From: Armatimonadota bacterium
GTDB taxonomy: Bacteria > Armatimonadota > Zipacnadia > JAUWAU01
DNA: 64,000 bases
Assembly (NCBI GenBank): GCA_030601885.1
Contig: JAUWAU010000005.1
Coordinates: forward strand, 1-64,000
Direction: 5' to 3'
Part shown: in pieces, positions 34,681 to 43,366 of the stretch
Layout of the letters: every line of letters begins with the position of its first letter
How positions within the stretch are numbered: the first letter of the stretch is position 1
Translations under genes and position numbers: made by a program
The notes under the pieces: model-generated
Databases searched by the model: none
What the model was told of the DNA's origin: nothing
The model's input: the letters and a program-made list of their open reading frames with translations, nothing else

Positions 34681-35828
34681 CAGTTGCCACCCCCGCCGGA
34701 GAACAGCGCCAGGCCCACGCCCAGCGCTCGCTCGGCCACGGCGACTTCGTCCTCGTCGCCGTCGCGCCGGGCGGTCGCAATCCGCTCCATCATCTTCCGC
34801 ACGAATTTGCCCACCACGAGCTCCTCCGGATAGTCATCGAGGCCTATTTCCTCGAGCGCAACCCGGGAGCCATCGCGAACGCGCAGCCGGAAGAAGCCAT
34901 CCGACAGCTCGCCGGCTATCTCGGTGGCATCCACGAGCACATCGGGCGCCGCCACGCCGGTGAGCGAGAGGTCCAGGATCAGCTTGGGATCGGCATTTTC
35001 CGCAATGGCTCGAGTTAGCAAATCGCGCGACGGATACGACCCGACGTCGAGCGACAGGGCGCGCACCTGCAGCGAGCCAACGCGCTTCCTGGTCACCGCA
35101 ACGTCCCCATCAGGCGATACCTCGACCAATGCCACCGAGCCCGTGTCGGTTTCGTCGATGGCCACCGGCTCCGGCACGCCGCAGTACAAGGCTCTCGTGG
35201 CGGCCTCGGAGCACTCGGCAAATGCGTGCCGATGGCCCAAGGCAATGTAGTGCATACGGGAAGCCTCGATGGCGCCCGCGGGAATGATCTCGGACTCAGC
35301 ACCCCCGGGCGGTGCGCCCCCGACCCAGCCATGTGCCACAGCGATCTGGAACCGCATCTGCGTCGCCGGTGCGATGCCCGCGAGCGGATTCGACATCGGC
35401 TCCGCACACAGGCATGGCCGGCCGTACACAGAGACACTCAGATCGGGGAAGTCGAACCGCAGCGTTTCGGGGGTGAAGACCCTGACGTGGTCGAGCTCCG
35501 CCCAGACCGCGGCATCGGCGTACACCGTGCCGGGGCCAAAGCAGTCGTGTGTGCCCGGCAGCAGGCATGCATACGTCAGCGGGGTCTTCTGGGCCAATCG
35601 CGTAAGCTGCTCGAGCACGAACCGCACCAGGCGCCGTCCCGGACGCGGCCCGTCGAACAGGTCGCCGCTGATGAGCAGCAGGTCGCACTGCTCCTCGAGC
35701 GCGGCATCGATGATGCCCGCGAAGGTCTGCTCGAGCTGCGTGCGATGCGCCGCCGCCCGCTCCCCGAAGGCGGCCGAGGAGGTCCCAAGATGAACATCGC
35801 CTGTATGGAGTATCCTAAGCGGCTTCAT
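34680..35828 (-). CDS. SbcD/Mre11/YhaO-like DNA repair nuclease
   Basis: A 382-residue calcineurin-like phosphoesterase with the metal-binding motifs in order: LHTGDVHLG (N-terminus), LLLISGDLFDGPRP, LLPGTHDCFG (GTHD in place of GNHD), IAVAHGWVG and IALGHRHAFAE. The C-terminal 150 residues form the capping domain. It is translationally linked to the ATPase downstream (TGATG) and to the aspartoacylase-like gene upstream (ATGA overlap at 35825-35828). The expected role is Mn-dependent 3'-5' exonuclease/endonuclease in DNA end processing. Confidence 0.85.
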   Translation of the reverse strand: MKPLRILHTGDVHLGTSSAAFGERAAAHRTQLEQTFAGIIDAALEEQCDLLLISGDLFDGPRPGRRLVRFVLEQLTRLAQKTPLTYACLLPGTHDCFGPGTVYADAAVWAELDHVRVFTPETLRFDFPDLSVSVYGRPCLCAEPMSNPLAGIAPATQMRFQIAVAHGWVGGAPPGGAESEIIPAGAIEASRMHYIALGHRHAFAECSEAATRALYCGVPEPVAIDETDTGSVALVEVSPDGDVAVTRKRVGSLQVRALSLDVGSYPSRDLLTRAIAENADPKLILDLSLTGVAAPDVLVDATEIAGELSDGFFRLRVRDGSRVALEEIGLDDYPEELVVGKFVRKMMERIATARRDGDEDEVAVAERALGVGLALFSGGGGN

Positions 35829-36883
35829 GACGCGGTGGCAATGCCCGGAGCGTGGTGCTGCCTATCCGGGCCATATATCGCGGCGATCTGTGCGCCCTCC
35901 GCGACGAGCGCGTGAGTTGCCGGCAGCGAGACGTCGGTAGGGCCTTGTATCGCCCCGATGGCATACACGGTCCCATCGCAGGGGGCGGTGATCTCGATGC
36001 CCTGGGCGGTCTCTGCGTCCAGCAGCGTTCCCAGCGTCTGCCCGGCCGCCGCCTCGGCGCCAGGTTCGACGCAGGGCCCGAAGACGCCTGTGCGGGGGGC
36101 ATCAATAATGGCCGTTGGCTCCCGAGCTATGTCAATGTAGTATGGCGCCGGCTTCGGCTCTCCCGGCAGCATGCCAAGATGCTTCATGCAGTTCTCAATG
36201 CCTCGCACGCCCTCCCGCACCGAGCCCTCGAACAGTCGCCACTGGCCGTGCAGCTCCGCCGTGATCGCCGCCTTGCCGCGCCTGTTGGCGACCAGTGTGA
36301 GCATGCGGCTCATCGGCGTATCCGGTGACGGCGGACGCGCGGAGCTGAGCGATACAAATCCGAGGCCGAAGGCGTACGCAAGCGCAGCGGACGGTTGGTG
36401 GTCGCCGCGCCCCAGGATTGCCGACGCCCTCCACCAGGGCCAGCAGTGCATGTCCACCACGACATCGGCCTTGGATGCCGCCTCGTGCCACAGCGCATGG
36501 GCGAGGCGCTGCGTGGCATTGCCCTCCGGATCCCCGGGCCACGCGCGGTTCATATTGTGTGGATGCTCGTCCGAATACGGCTCCCCCGGCTCCTGAGTCA
36601 GATAGTGGCGACGAAAGCGCAGCGCGAGCGGATTCGCGATGGGGACGGCGATGAGCGTACCGGCAAGCCGCGTCGGATCCACCCGCGCGATGACGCGCCG
36701 GAGCGCCTCGATGCCGTTCAGCTCGATGCCGTGTTGTGCAGCGTGCACGTACAGCAGCGGGCCGTCGCGAGCGCCTGCCGCGACGCAGACGGGGATCTTC
36801 GTCAGACTTCCGTCCGCCTGCGAGGCCGTGATCGCGCCGAAACGCTTCTTGCCGGCGGCAGCCTCCACGTCCCCAACGGTCAT
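35825..36883 (-). CDS. Succinylglutamate desuccinylase/aspartoacylase (M14-like) family protein
   Basis: A 352-residue Zn-dependent hydrolase. It shows LLYVHAAQHGIELNGIEALR (His and Glu ligands in QHGxE), HPHNMNRAWPGDPEGNATQR (the NxNRxxPG substrate motif), DVVVDMHCWPWW (third ligand His) and AITAELHGQW (catalytic Glu). The C-terminal 90 residues resemble the barrel domain with a biotinyl-like CDGTVYAIGAIQG turn. It overlaps the URO-D gene and the nuclease gene by four bases each (ATGA). Likely a deacylase of an N-acyl amino acid or related amide; substrate unknown. Confidence 0.85.
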   Translation of the reverse strand: MTVGDVEAAAGKKRFGAITASQADGSLTKIPVCVAAGARDGPLLYVHAAQHGIELNGIEALRRVIARVDPTRLAGTLIAVPIANPLALRFRRHYLTQEPGEPYSDEHPHNMNRAWPGDPEGNATQRLAHALWHEAASKADVVVDMHCWPWWRASAILGRGDHQPSAALAYAFGLGFVSLSSARPPSPDTPMSRMLTLVANRRGKAAITAELHGQWRLFEGSVREGVRGIENCMKHLGMLPGEPKPAPYYIDIAREPTAIIDAPRTGVFGPCVEPGAEAAAGQTLGTLLDAETAQGIEITAPCDGTVYAIGAIQGPTDVSLPATHALVAEGAQIAAIYGPDRQHHAPGIATAS

Positions 36884-37884
36884 TCGCCAGTATTCGCCTC
36901 CTGCCGCCCCGCCAAGAGCTCCCGCGCCACGTGCCAGTATCGTTCATAGTTCCGCAGCGGCACGGACGCCGGAATGGGCTCGTCAAAGCACGGTATCCAG
37001 CCGCCGCGTTCGGCCGCGGCCGGTACCTTGATGCGCGCCTCCCGGTCGGTGTGGCGCCGCTGGCGGGCGAGTTGGCGCACATCAAGGCCGCCCACGATGA
37101 GCAGCTTCGAATGCTGTTGGCTGAGGCTCAGGGCGTCCATGCCCGAGCCTGCGTGGCAGGGCATGATACCGTTGATGCCCGCTGCGAGAAGCTCCGGGAT
37201 GACGGCAGTGACGTTGGCCGGCGTGGACAGTATGACGATCCGTACGCCGTGGCCGCGGAAGAAGCAGCACAGCTTCTCGTACGGCTCCATGAGGGCTGAC
37301 CGAAACGCCGGCTCGCCCGGATACTCTCGGATCACCACGTAGTCCACATCGACCTCGCTCGCGGCTTTCTCAAGCGTGAGCGTCAGATACTCTAACAGGA
37401 AGTCAAGCAGGTCGTCTGCAAAGCTGCATTCGTGCGTCAGGACATGCCCGGCGCGTGGACCGAGCCAGCGCACAAGCCAGGTCATTGGCCCGTCGAGCTC
37501 GATCCGGAGCGGATAATCCCGGCCCGCCCAGCACCGCTTGCAGTCCTCCCAGTGCCACGGATACCGGGCCGGTGAGTAGCAGCTATAGTGGGCCGCGACC
37601 CGAGCGAAGCCACGTGCCGTGGCGACCGGTAGGTCGCCGGGCCGGTGCAGCGGCATGGGGCCAAGATCGACGGGCACCACATCGGCCCGGTCGAGCCAGA
37701 AGAACTGTTCGATGCTGACATCCTGCGGAAGGCCCTCGCGCGACCAGCGGCGGAGTGTCGAATTCTCGTAGCCGAGCGGCTCCCAGAACGGCAGCCGGTC
37801 CGGGCGCCCGAAGGTCATGGTGGCCAGGAAGCGCTGGCGAAACGTCATCTGCTCAACCGGCCAGGCCGGCGGCGGGAGAGCCAT
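36880..37884 (-). CDS. Uroporphyrinogen decarboxylase superfamily protein, third copy
   Basis: A 334-residue protein: MTFRQRFLATMTFGRPDRLP near the start, LGPMPLHRP, DVDYVVIREYPGEPAF, GVRIVILSTPANVTAVIPEL and INGIMPCHAGSGMDALSL. It is shorter and more divergent than the copies at 10771 and 14609. Two starts are possible: 37884 (GGAG upstream) and 37848 (the conserved MTFRQRF). First gene of the overlapping minus-strand operon. Reaction unknown; HemE function is unlikely from context. Confidence 0.75.
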   Translation of the reverse strand: MALPPPAWPVEQMTFRQRFLATMTFGRPDRLPFWEPLGYENSTLRRWSREGLPQDVSIEQFFWLDRADVVPVDLGPMPLHRPGDLPVATARGFARVAAHYSCYSPARYPWHWEDCKRCWAGRDYPLRIELDGPMTWLVRWLGPRAGHVLTHECSFADDLLDFLLEYLTLTLEKAASEVDVDYVVIREYPGEPAFRSALMEPYEKLCCFFRGHGVRIVILSTPANVTAVIPELLAAGINGIMPCHAGSGMDALSLSQQHSKLLIVGGLDVRQLARQRRHTDREARIKVPAAAERGGWIPCFDEPIPASVPLRNYERYWHVARELLAGRQEANTGE

Positions 37885-38272
37885 AGAACCGTCTCCGGTG
37901 CGACGCCCTCTCGTATTGCCCGCATAGATTGAGCGATGCTCCCGCGCTCACCTTCCCGGCTCGGGACAGTATTGGCTGCATCGGTCAGGCGGTCGTGCTT
38001 TTTCCGACTCGCAGGAGGCAATCCCACCAGGAAGAGGTGGCCTAGTACTTGGTTGCGTAAGTTCGTCTACGAAACCCGGCGGGGCAAGAATGCCCCGGCT
38101 ACGCGGGTGGGGGCCGCAGCGTGGGCCGGGCGCTACCCAGCTCCGCGTAGGTCGGGCTTTCTAGCCCGACAGCTCTACTGCGGAATTACGCAAGTAGGTA
38201 CTGGAAAAGAAGAATGAACCGGGATCACGAAATCCTGTTTGACACGCTGACGGACCTCGCGCGAGGGAGTTC
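37885..38272. promoter_or_regulatory. Divergent intergenic region containing a MITE-like element
   Basis: 388 bases between the divergent URO-D operon (minus) and the ECF sigma gene (plus). It contains the repeat at 38041-38203. The 70 bases before the sigma gene include GGGATCACGAAATCC and a GAGGGAG ribosome site. An autoregulated sigma promoter would be expected here but I cannot define it by eye. Confidence 0.4.
38041..38203. mobile_element. MITE-like element with imperfect terminal inverted repeats
   Basis: The ends match when inverted: left TAGTACTTGGTTGCGTAAGT, right ATTACGCAAGTAGGTACTGG (about 24 bp, several mismatches). Inside are REP-type palindromes (CGGGGC...GCCCCG, and TCGGGCT/AGCCCGA near 38153-38168). 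No coding sequence. About 160 bases. Confidence 0.6.
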
Positions 38273-38863
38273 ATGCTCAGCGACGCCGAGTTGATGGCCA
38301 GAGCGAAGCGCGGCGACACCGAGGCCTACGGGATCATCGTGGACCGCTACAAGAGCTGGCTTCGGCGCATCTTCTACCACCTCTTCTGGGACTGGGAGGA
38401 GGCCGAGGATGCGGCGCAGGAGGTGCTGCTGCGCGTCTGGCTGGCCCGGGAGAGGTACGAGCCACGGGCGAAGTTCTCCACGTACCTTTTCAGGATCGCC
38501 CGGAACCACTGGCTTGGGCAGCGCGCGCGGACGAACCGCCGACCACAGATCGTGTCGCTGCAGGAGCAGTTCGGGCCCCGGGCGATGGCAATGCTCCGCC
38601 AAATGGCCGACGAGGCGCCGTCTCCCGAGGACACGGTCATCCGGGGCTACGAGCTGTTTCGCATCCGCCGCGCCATCGATGAACTCCCGGAGAAGCACCG
38701 ACTCGTGTTCATCCTCTGCCATTTCGAGGGGCTGCGGTACGCCGAGATTGCCGAGATGCTGGGCATACCCGAAGGAACCGTGAAGTCCCGCATGTCACAC
38801 GCCGTTGGAAAACTGAGACGCAAACTGGCCCACCCGGAGGAGGGCATTCGAGATGAAATGTGA
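38273..38863 (+). CDS. ECF-type RNA polymerase sigma factor
   Basis: A 196-residue sigma-70 family factor. Region 2 is WDWEEAEDAAQEVLLRVWLA and FSTYLFRIARNHWLGQRART; region 4 is IDELPEKHRLVFILCHFEGL followed by YAEIAEMLGIPEGTVKSRMS. A GAGGGAG site precedes the ATG. Its last 11 bases overlap the ATG of the next gene, whose N-terminus is an anti-sigma-type zinc finger, so the pair should be co-translated in fixed ratio. It probably controls its own operon and an unknown regulon. Confidence 0.92.
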   Translation: MLSDAELMARAKRGDTEAYGIIVDRYKSWLRRIFYHLFWDWEEAEDAAQEVLLRVWLARERYEPRAKFSTYLFRIARNHWLGQRARTNRRPQIVSLQEQFGPRAMAMLRQMADEAPSPEDTVIRGYELFRIRRAIDELPEKHRLVFILCHFEGLRYAEIAEMLGIPEGTVKSRMSHAVGKLRRKLAHPEEGIRDEM

Positions 38864-40190
38864 GACCTGCCGTGAGCTGCTGACCGCGTATCTGAAAGAC
38901 GAGCTGGAGGAGCCGAAGAAGGCGCAGGTGGAGGAGCACCTGGCCCAGTGCGCCGAGTGCGCCAAGGAGGCGGAGGGCGCCCGGAAGGTGCTGGTGATCG
39001 TGGACCGGGCGAGCGAGCCGTCCATCATCGAGCTGGTCAACGAGATCGTCCAGGGGGCCATCGAGGCGGGCGCAAGCGACATCCACATTCAAAGGTCGTC
39101 GGACCACGTGTCGGTGCGATACCGGGTTGACGGGGTACTGCACGAGACGCGCAAGCTAGACCGCTCGACGTACTTGGCGGTCGTAGATCGCATCAAGCAA
39201 ATGGCAGACATGTCCGTCAGCGATAGGAATGTCCCGCAAGATGGGCGACTGCACACTAGGTATGGGGGCAAGGACCTCGACATTCGAATATCCACGATGC
39301 CTGCCGTGCTCGGACAAAGCGTGGTCATGCGAATCCTCGACCGCACAGTGGTGCCGCTCCTCAGCCTCGACAGGCTCGGGCTGCGCGGTGATACGCGCGA
39401 GAAGCTGGAATCGCTGATCCACAAGCCGTGCGGCATCTTCATAGTGACGGGCCCAACCGGCAGCGGGAAGACCACGACGCTGTACTCAATCCTGCAAATG
39501 CTCAACAAGCGCGAGCGCCACGTGATGTCTGTCGAAGATCCAGTGGAGTATCAGATAGACGGGATCACGCAGATCCATCTCAACCGCAAGGTGGGGCTCG
39601 ATTTCCCGACGGCGATGCGCCACTGCATGAGGCAGGACCCGGACATCATCATGTGCGGCGAGATCCGCGACCTGGAAACGGCGCGAATGGCCATACAGGC
39701 CGCCCTGACCGGCCACCTCGTCCTGACCACACTCCATACGAACGACTCTGTTGGCGTGATCCGAAGACTGGTGGACATAGGCGTCGAGAGGTTCCTCATC
39801 GCCGCCTCCCTGCTCGGCGCTCACGCCCAGAGGCTGGTGCGGATGGTGTGCGACGACTGCAAGGAGAAGTACGCACCCGGCCCGGAAGAGGTCGCATGGC
39901 TCCGCGAAGCCGGCATCGAAGCGGCGCCGGAGAAGCTCTGGCGAGGATCTGGCTGCGACAATTGCAGGAACACCGGCTATCGTAGCCGCATTGCCGTCCA
40001 CGAGGTGTTCGCCCTCGATGAACAGATCCAGACGATGCTGAGCGAAGACACCGATCTGCGCGAGATTGAGCAGGCGGTTGCTGCCAAGCTGGTCCCAATG
40101 AGACACGACGCAGCACAGAAGATACTGGCCGGCGAGACATCAGCGCCGGAGGCAATGCGCGTTCTGGCGTTCACGCCGAAGTACGAGTAG
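38853..40190 (+). CDS. Fusion of anti-sigma zinc finger (zf-HC2/ZAS) to GspE/PilB-type secretion ATPase
   Basis: A 445-residue protein. Residues 1-45 are a ZAS-type zinc finger: C3, C6, then H29-x3-C33-x2-C36 (MKCETC; EEHLAQCAEC), the Hx3Cx2C pattern of zinc-dependent anti-sigma factors. From about residue 55 the protein is a T2SS/T4P ATPase: N2-type domain GASDIHIQRSSDHVSVRYRV, Walker A GPTGSGKTTT (from G200), Asp box VEDPVEYQI, Walker B DPDIIMCGEIRD (from D262, with Cys at 268 where I or V is usual), His box TGHLVLTTLHTND, and the C-terminal zinc tetracysteine C333/C336/C368/C371. The MshEN N-domain of ordinary PilB is absent. No transmembrane segment is visible. The overlap with the ECF gene and the zinc finger suggest the ATPase directly controls the sigma factor. 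Confidence 0.88.
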   Translation: MKCETCRELLTAYLKDELEEPKKAQVEEHLAQCAECAKEAEGARKVLVIVDRASEPSIIELVNEIVQGAIEAGASDIHIQRSSDHVSVRYRVDGVLHETRKLDRSTYLAVVDRIKQMADMSVSDRNVPQDGRLHTRYGGKDLDIRISTMPAVLGQSVVMRILDRTVVPLLSLDRLGLRGDTREKLESLIHKPCGIFIVTGPTGSGKTTTLYSILQMLNKRERHVMSVEDPVEYQIDGITQIHLNRKVGLDFPTAMRHCMRQDPDIIMCGEIRDLETARMAIQAALTGHLVLTTLHTNDSVGVIRRLVDIGVERFLIAASLLGAHAQRLVRMVCDDCKEKYAPGPEEVAWLREAGIEAAPEKLWRGSGCDNCRNTGYRSRIAVHEVFALDEQIQTMLSEDTDLREIEQAVAAKLVPMRHDAAQKILAGETSAPEAMRVLAFTPKYE

Positions 40191-40273
40191 ACAATCTGCC
40201 GTGCCGTCCAGTTGACACCGGCCGACGGTCGGTGTACTAGTTGGCCACCAAACAGCGTTTCCGGGGGCATGTG

Positions 40274-42655
40274 ATGGCACACACGGCGATCGGGGAATCT
40301 GTGGAGCGCGCCGAGGCGCGGACGGAAGAGTCGCTCCTGTCTCCGCGGCTGGAGCGGCTAAAAGAGCGGGCGCTGAGCTTCGCGGACGACAAGGACCCGG
40401 CCGAGCGCGGGCGGGCGGTGACGGAGGCGTGGCGCGAATACGACGCTGCGCCCATAATCATCAGGCGCGCCCGGGCGCTGGAGCGGACGCTCGACACCGA
40501 GACGATCCGCATCGACCCCGACGAGCGCATGGTAGGCCGAGCGAAGCGGCGCTTCGCGGTGCACCGGGGGATGCACGAGCAGTACAAGTGGGCCAACCAG
40601 CTCTCGGGGCCGGAGTTCTCTGGCGGCGCGCTGGATGCGGCGGAAGCGCCGCCGGACGACATTCGCGAGCTTTTCAGCTACTGGCGCGAGTCCTACACCG
40701 GTCCTTGGCAACACCTCAACCCACTGCGCACGGACGAGGACCGCCGGGCAATGCGCGCCGCCGTATTCCTGGGGAGTGGGCTGGATTTCTGCCACACGTG
40801 CCCGGGATTCCACATAGCGCTCAAGCGAGGCCTCGAGGCCATCGCCAACGAGGCGCGCGAGCGTCTGCAGTCACCGGGTGCCACGGGTTGCTTGCCAACC
40901 CGTGCACGCGCCTTCTACGAAGCCGTCGCCATCTGCTGCGCAGCCCTGATCCGCTACGCCGAGCGTCATGCCCACGAGGCGGAGCGGGTGGCGGCGGAGC
41001 AGCCCAATGTCGAGCTGCGGCGTGAGCTGGAGCAGATGGCCGCCATCTGCCGCCGCGTGCCGCGTCACCCGCCGCGCACGTTCCGCGAGGCGCTCCAGTG
41101 CGTGTGGTTCGTGCACCTCGCCGATGAGGCCGAGGCAAATGGCAGCGCCCAGTCCTTCGGTCGCTTCGACCAATACATGTGGCCGTATTACCAGCGCGAC
41201 GTGGCCGAGGGCCGACTGACCTACGCCGAAGCGCTCGAGCTGATTGAAGAGCTGTGGCTCAAGTGCTACAAGACCTTCGACTTCCAATACCTGACCATCG
41301 GCGGAGTGCGGCCCGACGGCACCGATGGCACCAACGAGCTGTCGCACATCTGCCTCGAGGCGACCGAGCGCTGCCGCACGCCACGCGACGTGGGCGTGCG
41401 CGTGCATCAGGGAACACCGAAGGCGTTTCTGCGCCGCGCCGCGGCGGTGGCGAGGCTGGGCCTCGGGCGGCCCGACCTCTGGAACGACGAGGTCGTCATC
41501 GAGGCGCTCACCAAGAGGGGCATCGCTCTCGAGGACGCCCGCAACTACGGCGTCATCGGCTGCGTTGAGCTGACGCTGCCGGGGCAGTGCAACTCGCGCA
41601 CCATGTGCAACAAGATCAATCTCTCCAAGTGCCTGGAGCTCGCGCTGAACGACGGCCGCTGCCAGATGAGCGGCGAGCAGATCGGGCCGCGGACGGGTGA
41701 GAGCTTCGACACCTATGAGGCGCTCCACGCCGCCTACTGCGCCCAGGCGCGGCACTTCATTCGCCTGGCGATGCGCGACACCGTGCGCGCGCAGCGAATC
41801 CAGGCAAAGGTGTTCCCGTTCCCCTTCCGGTCGGCCATCACGGAGGGCTGCCTCAAGTCCGGCCGCGACATCATGGACGGCGGGGCGAAGTACAACCCGG
41901 CGGGCGTCAACCTGCTGGGCATAGCCAACATCGCCGACTCCCTCGCCGCCATCAAGCTGCTCGTTTTCGCGCGGAAACGGCTCTCGCTCGACGAGCTTCG
42001 GGAGGCCCTGAGGTCGGACTTCGAGGGCGCCGAACCCATGCGGCAGATGCTGCTTAATGAGGCGCCGAAGTTCGGCAACGATGATGACTACGTGGACCAG
42101 ATTGCCGCCGAGGAGGTCGCGTTCTACTGCCGCGAGGTGGCGAAATACCGGACGGCGGAGGGCGGCCCGTTTCTGCCGCTGATATTCACCACCTCATCCG
42201 CTTCGCTCTACAATGTGGGCCCTCGCACCGGCGCGTCGGCCGACGGCCGCCGAGCGGGCCAGGCGCTCACGACGAGCTGCAATCCCACGCACGGCGCCGA
42301 CCGGCGCGGCGCGACGGCATCGGCGAGCTCGGTGGCGAAGATAGACTTCAGCGATACGCCCGGCGGCGTCTCCTATATCCTCGATCTTCACCCGACGGCA
42401 GTCAGTGGCGACGGGGGCGCCAACAAGCTCGCCGCGCTCATCCGGGGCTTCTTCGATGCCGGCGGCATGGAGATAGGGCTCAACGTGTACGACGAGGCGA
42501 CGCTGCATGCCGCGCAGCAGGAGCCGGAGCGCTACCAGGGCTTCATGGTCCGCCTATTCGGCTTCAGCACGCAGTTCGTGGCTCTGTCGCCCGAGCAGCA
42601 GGAGTTCGTCATCGAGCGAACGCGCCATGGCGCCGCCACCCCAGTTGGCAGTTGA
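40274..42655 (+). CDS. Glycyl radical enzyme of the pyruvate formate-lyase family
   Basis: A 793-residue protein. The active-site Cys is C430 in GVIGCVELTLPG, and the radical Gly is G763 in RLFGFSTQFVALSPEQQEFV, 30 residues from the C-terminus as usual. Other family motifs are RPDLWNDEVVIEAL and ARNYGVIG. The class (PFL, choline lyase, diol dehydratase, hydroxyproline dehydratase) cannot be fixed from motifs by eye. I chose ATG 40274, preceded by GGGGGC; the frame is open to 40241 with a TTG. No activating radical SAM enzyme lies beside it. A REP palindrome is read in frame at 40882-40904. The enzyme is oxygen-sensitive, pointing to anaerobic metabolism. Confidence 0.85.
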   Translation: MAHTAIGESVERAEARTEESLLSPRLERLKERALSFADDKDPAERGRAVTEAWREYDAAPIIIRRARALERTLDTETIRIDPDERMVGRAKRRFAVHRGMHEQYKWANQLSGPEFSGGALDAAEAPPDDIRELFSYWRESYTGPWQHLNPLRTDEDRRAMRAAVFLGSGLDFCHTCPGFHIALKRGLEAIANEARERLQSPGATGCLPTRARAFYEAVAICCAALIRYAERHAHEAERVAAEQPNVELRRELEQMAAICRRVPRHPPRTFREALQCVWFVHLADEAEANGSAQSFGRFDQYMWPYYQRDVAEGRLTYAEALELIEELWLKCYKTFDFQYLTIGGVRPDGTDGTNELSHICLEATERCRTPRDVGVRVHQGTPKAFLRRAAAVARLGLGRPDLWNDEVVIEALTKRGIALEDARNYGVIGCVELTLPGQCNSRTMCNKINLSKCLELALNDGRCQMSGEQIGPRTGESFDTYEALHAAYCAQARHFIRLAMRDTVRAQRIQAKVFPFPFRSAITEGCLKSGRDIMDGGAKYNPAGVNLLGIANIADSLAAIKLLVFARKRLSLDELREALRSDFEGAEPMRQMLLNEAPKFGNDDDYVDQIAAEEVAFYCREVAKYRTAEGGPFLPLIFTTSSASLYNVGPRTGASADGRRAGQALTTSCNPTHGADRRGATASASSVAKIDFSDTPGGVSYILDLHPTAVSGDGGANKLAALIRGFFDAGGMEIGLNVYDEATLHAAQQEPERYQGFMVRLFGFSTQFVALSPEQQEFVIERTRHGAATPVGS
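40882..40904. repeat. REP palindrome inside the glycyl radical enzyme gene
   Basis: Perfect 9-bp arms CACGGGTTG/CAACCCGTG with a five-base loop. It encodes part of the insert SPGATGCLPTRAR before the conserved FYEAVAICC helix. Confidence 0.75.
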
Positions 42656-42661
42656 CAGTCG

Positions 42662-43366
42662 TCAGTTGTCAACTCGTCGTGCCATTCCCGCGTCGCGCCC
42701 AGCCGACGGCACCGCCTCGCCCGCCAGTGCCTTCCGCACCAGGTCAGGCCGATGAAAGACCGCCTCGTAGGCCTCCACCGGAAACAGGTCATTGCCAACG
42801 CGCCAGCGGATGAACCGCCCGCCCCCGGCAGAGCCGTCGTAGTAGCCCTCCTCGGCCACCGCCAGCCACTCGGTTGAGATGCCCTCCTGCTCGCCTGCCG
42901 GCACCACCATCAGCGCTGCAAGCCGCCGACCACTGTGCGCATCCCACAGTCTGAGCGTCCCATCAACACCCCCGCTCGCTACCGTCTCACCGTCGGGCGA
43001 GAAGGCGACCGATAACACAAAGTCGGTGTGCCCCGCCAGCGTCCGCTTCAGCTTCCCCGTCGCCGCGTCCCACAGCCTGACTGTCTTATCGTAGCTCGCG
43101 CTCGCTACCGTCTCACCGTCGGGCGAGAAGGCCACCGACGTCACACGGTGCGTGTGCCCCGCCAGCGTCCGCTTCACCGCCCCCGTCGCGACGTCCCAGA
43201 GCTTGACGGTATAGTCAGCGCTCCCGCTCGCCACGCTCCTGCCGTCCGGGGAGAAGGCCACTGAACGCACGTTCCAGTAGTGGCCAATCTGCAACGCAAG
43301 CTCCGGGCGCGAGGAGAGGGCACGGAGGGGCAGTCCTGCTCCATCGGTTGATCGTTGCGATTGCCA
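42662..43366 (-). pseudogene. 5'-truncated WD40-repeat protein
   Basis: Three complete WD40 units (for example VRSVAFSPDGRSVASGSADY with VKLWD, and two more SVAFSPDGETVAS units), with a half-unit ELALQIGHYW before them. The C-terminal module EWLAVAEEGYYDGSAGGGRF with IRWRVGNDLFPVEAYE is a tail seen on caspase-like/WD40 proteins. The open frame begins at 43366 after a stop and has no ATG or ribosome site; from 43294 a TTG could start a 210-residue product. A WD40 propeller needs about seven units, so this is a remnant. Its 3' end runs through a small repeat (CAGTTGACAGTCGTCAGTTG at 42650-42669). Confidence 0.6.

Noticed and set aside
32779..34833. 684-codon plus-strand frame opposite the SMC-like ATPase
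   Set aside because: Antisense shadow of a coiled-coil gene, rich in Leu/Arg/Gln; the minus strand carries Walker A and B motifs.
40190..40273. Terminator hairpin after the ZAS-ATPase gene (ACACCG/CGGTGT near 40215)
   Set aside because: The stem is imperfect and not followed by T residues; it may only be a weak structure in the gap before the glycyl radical enzyme gene.
42662..43294. Intact small WD40 gene
   Set aside because: Only three complete repeats, no usable start codon with a ribosome site, and the frame continues upstream as a WD40 half-unit.
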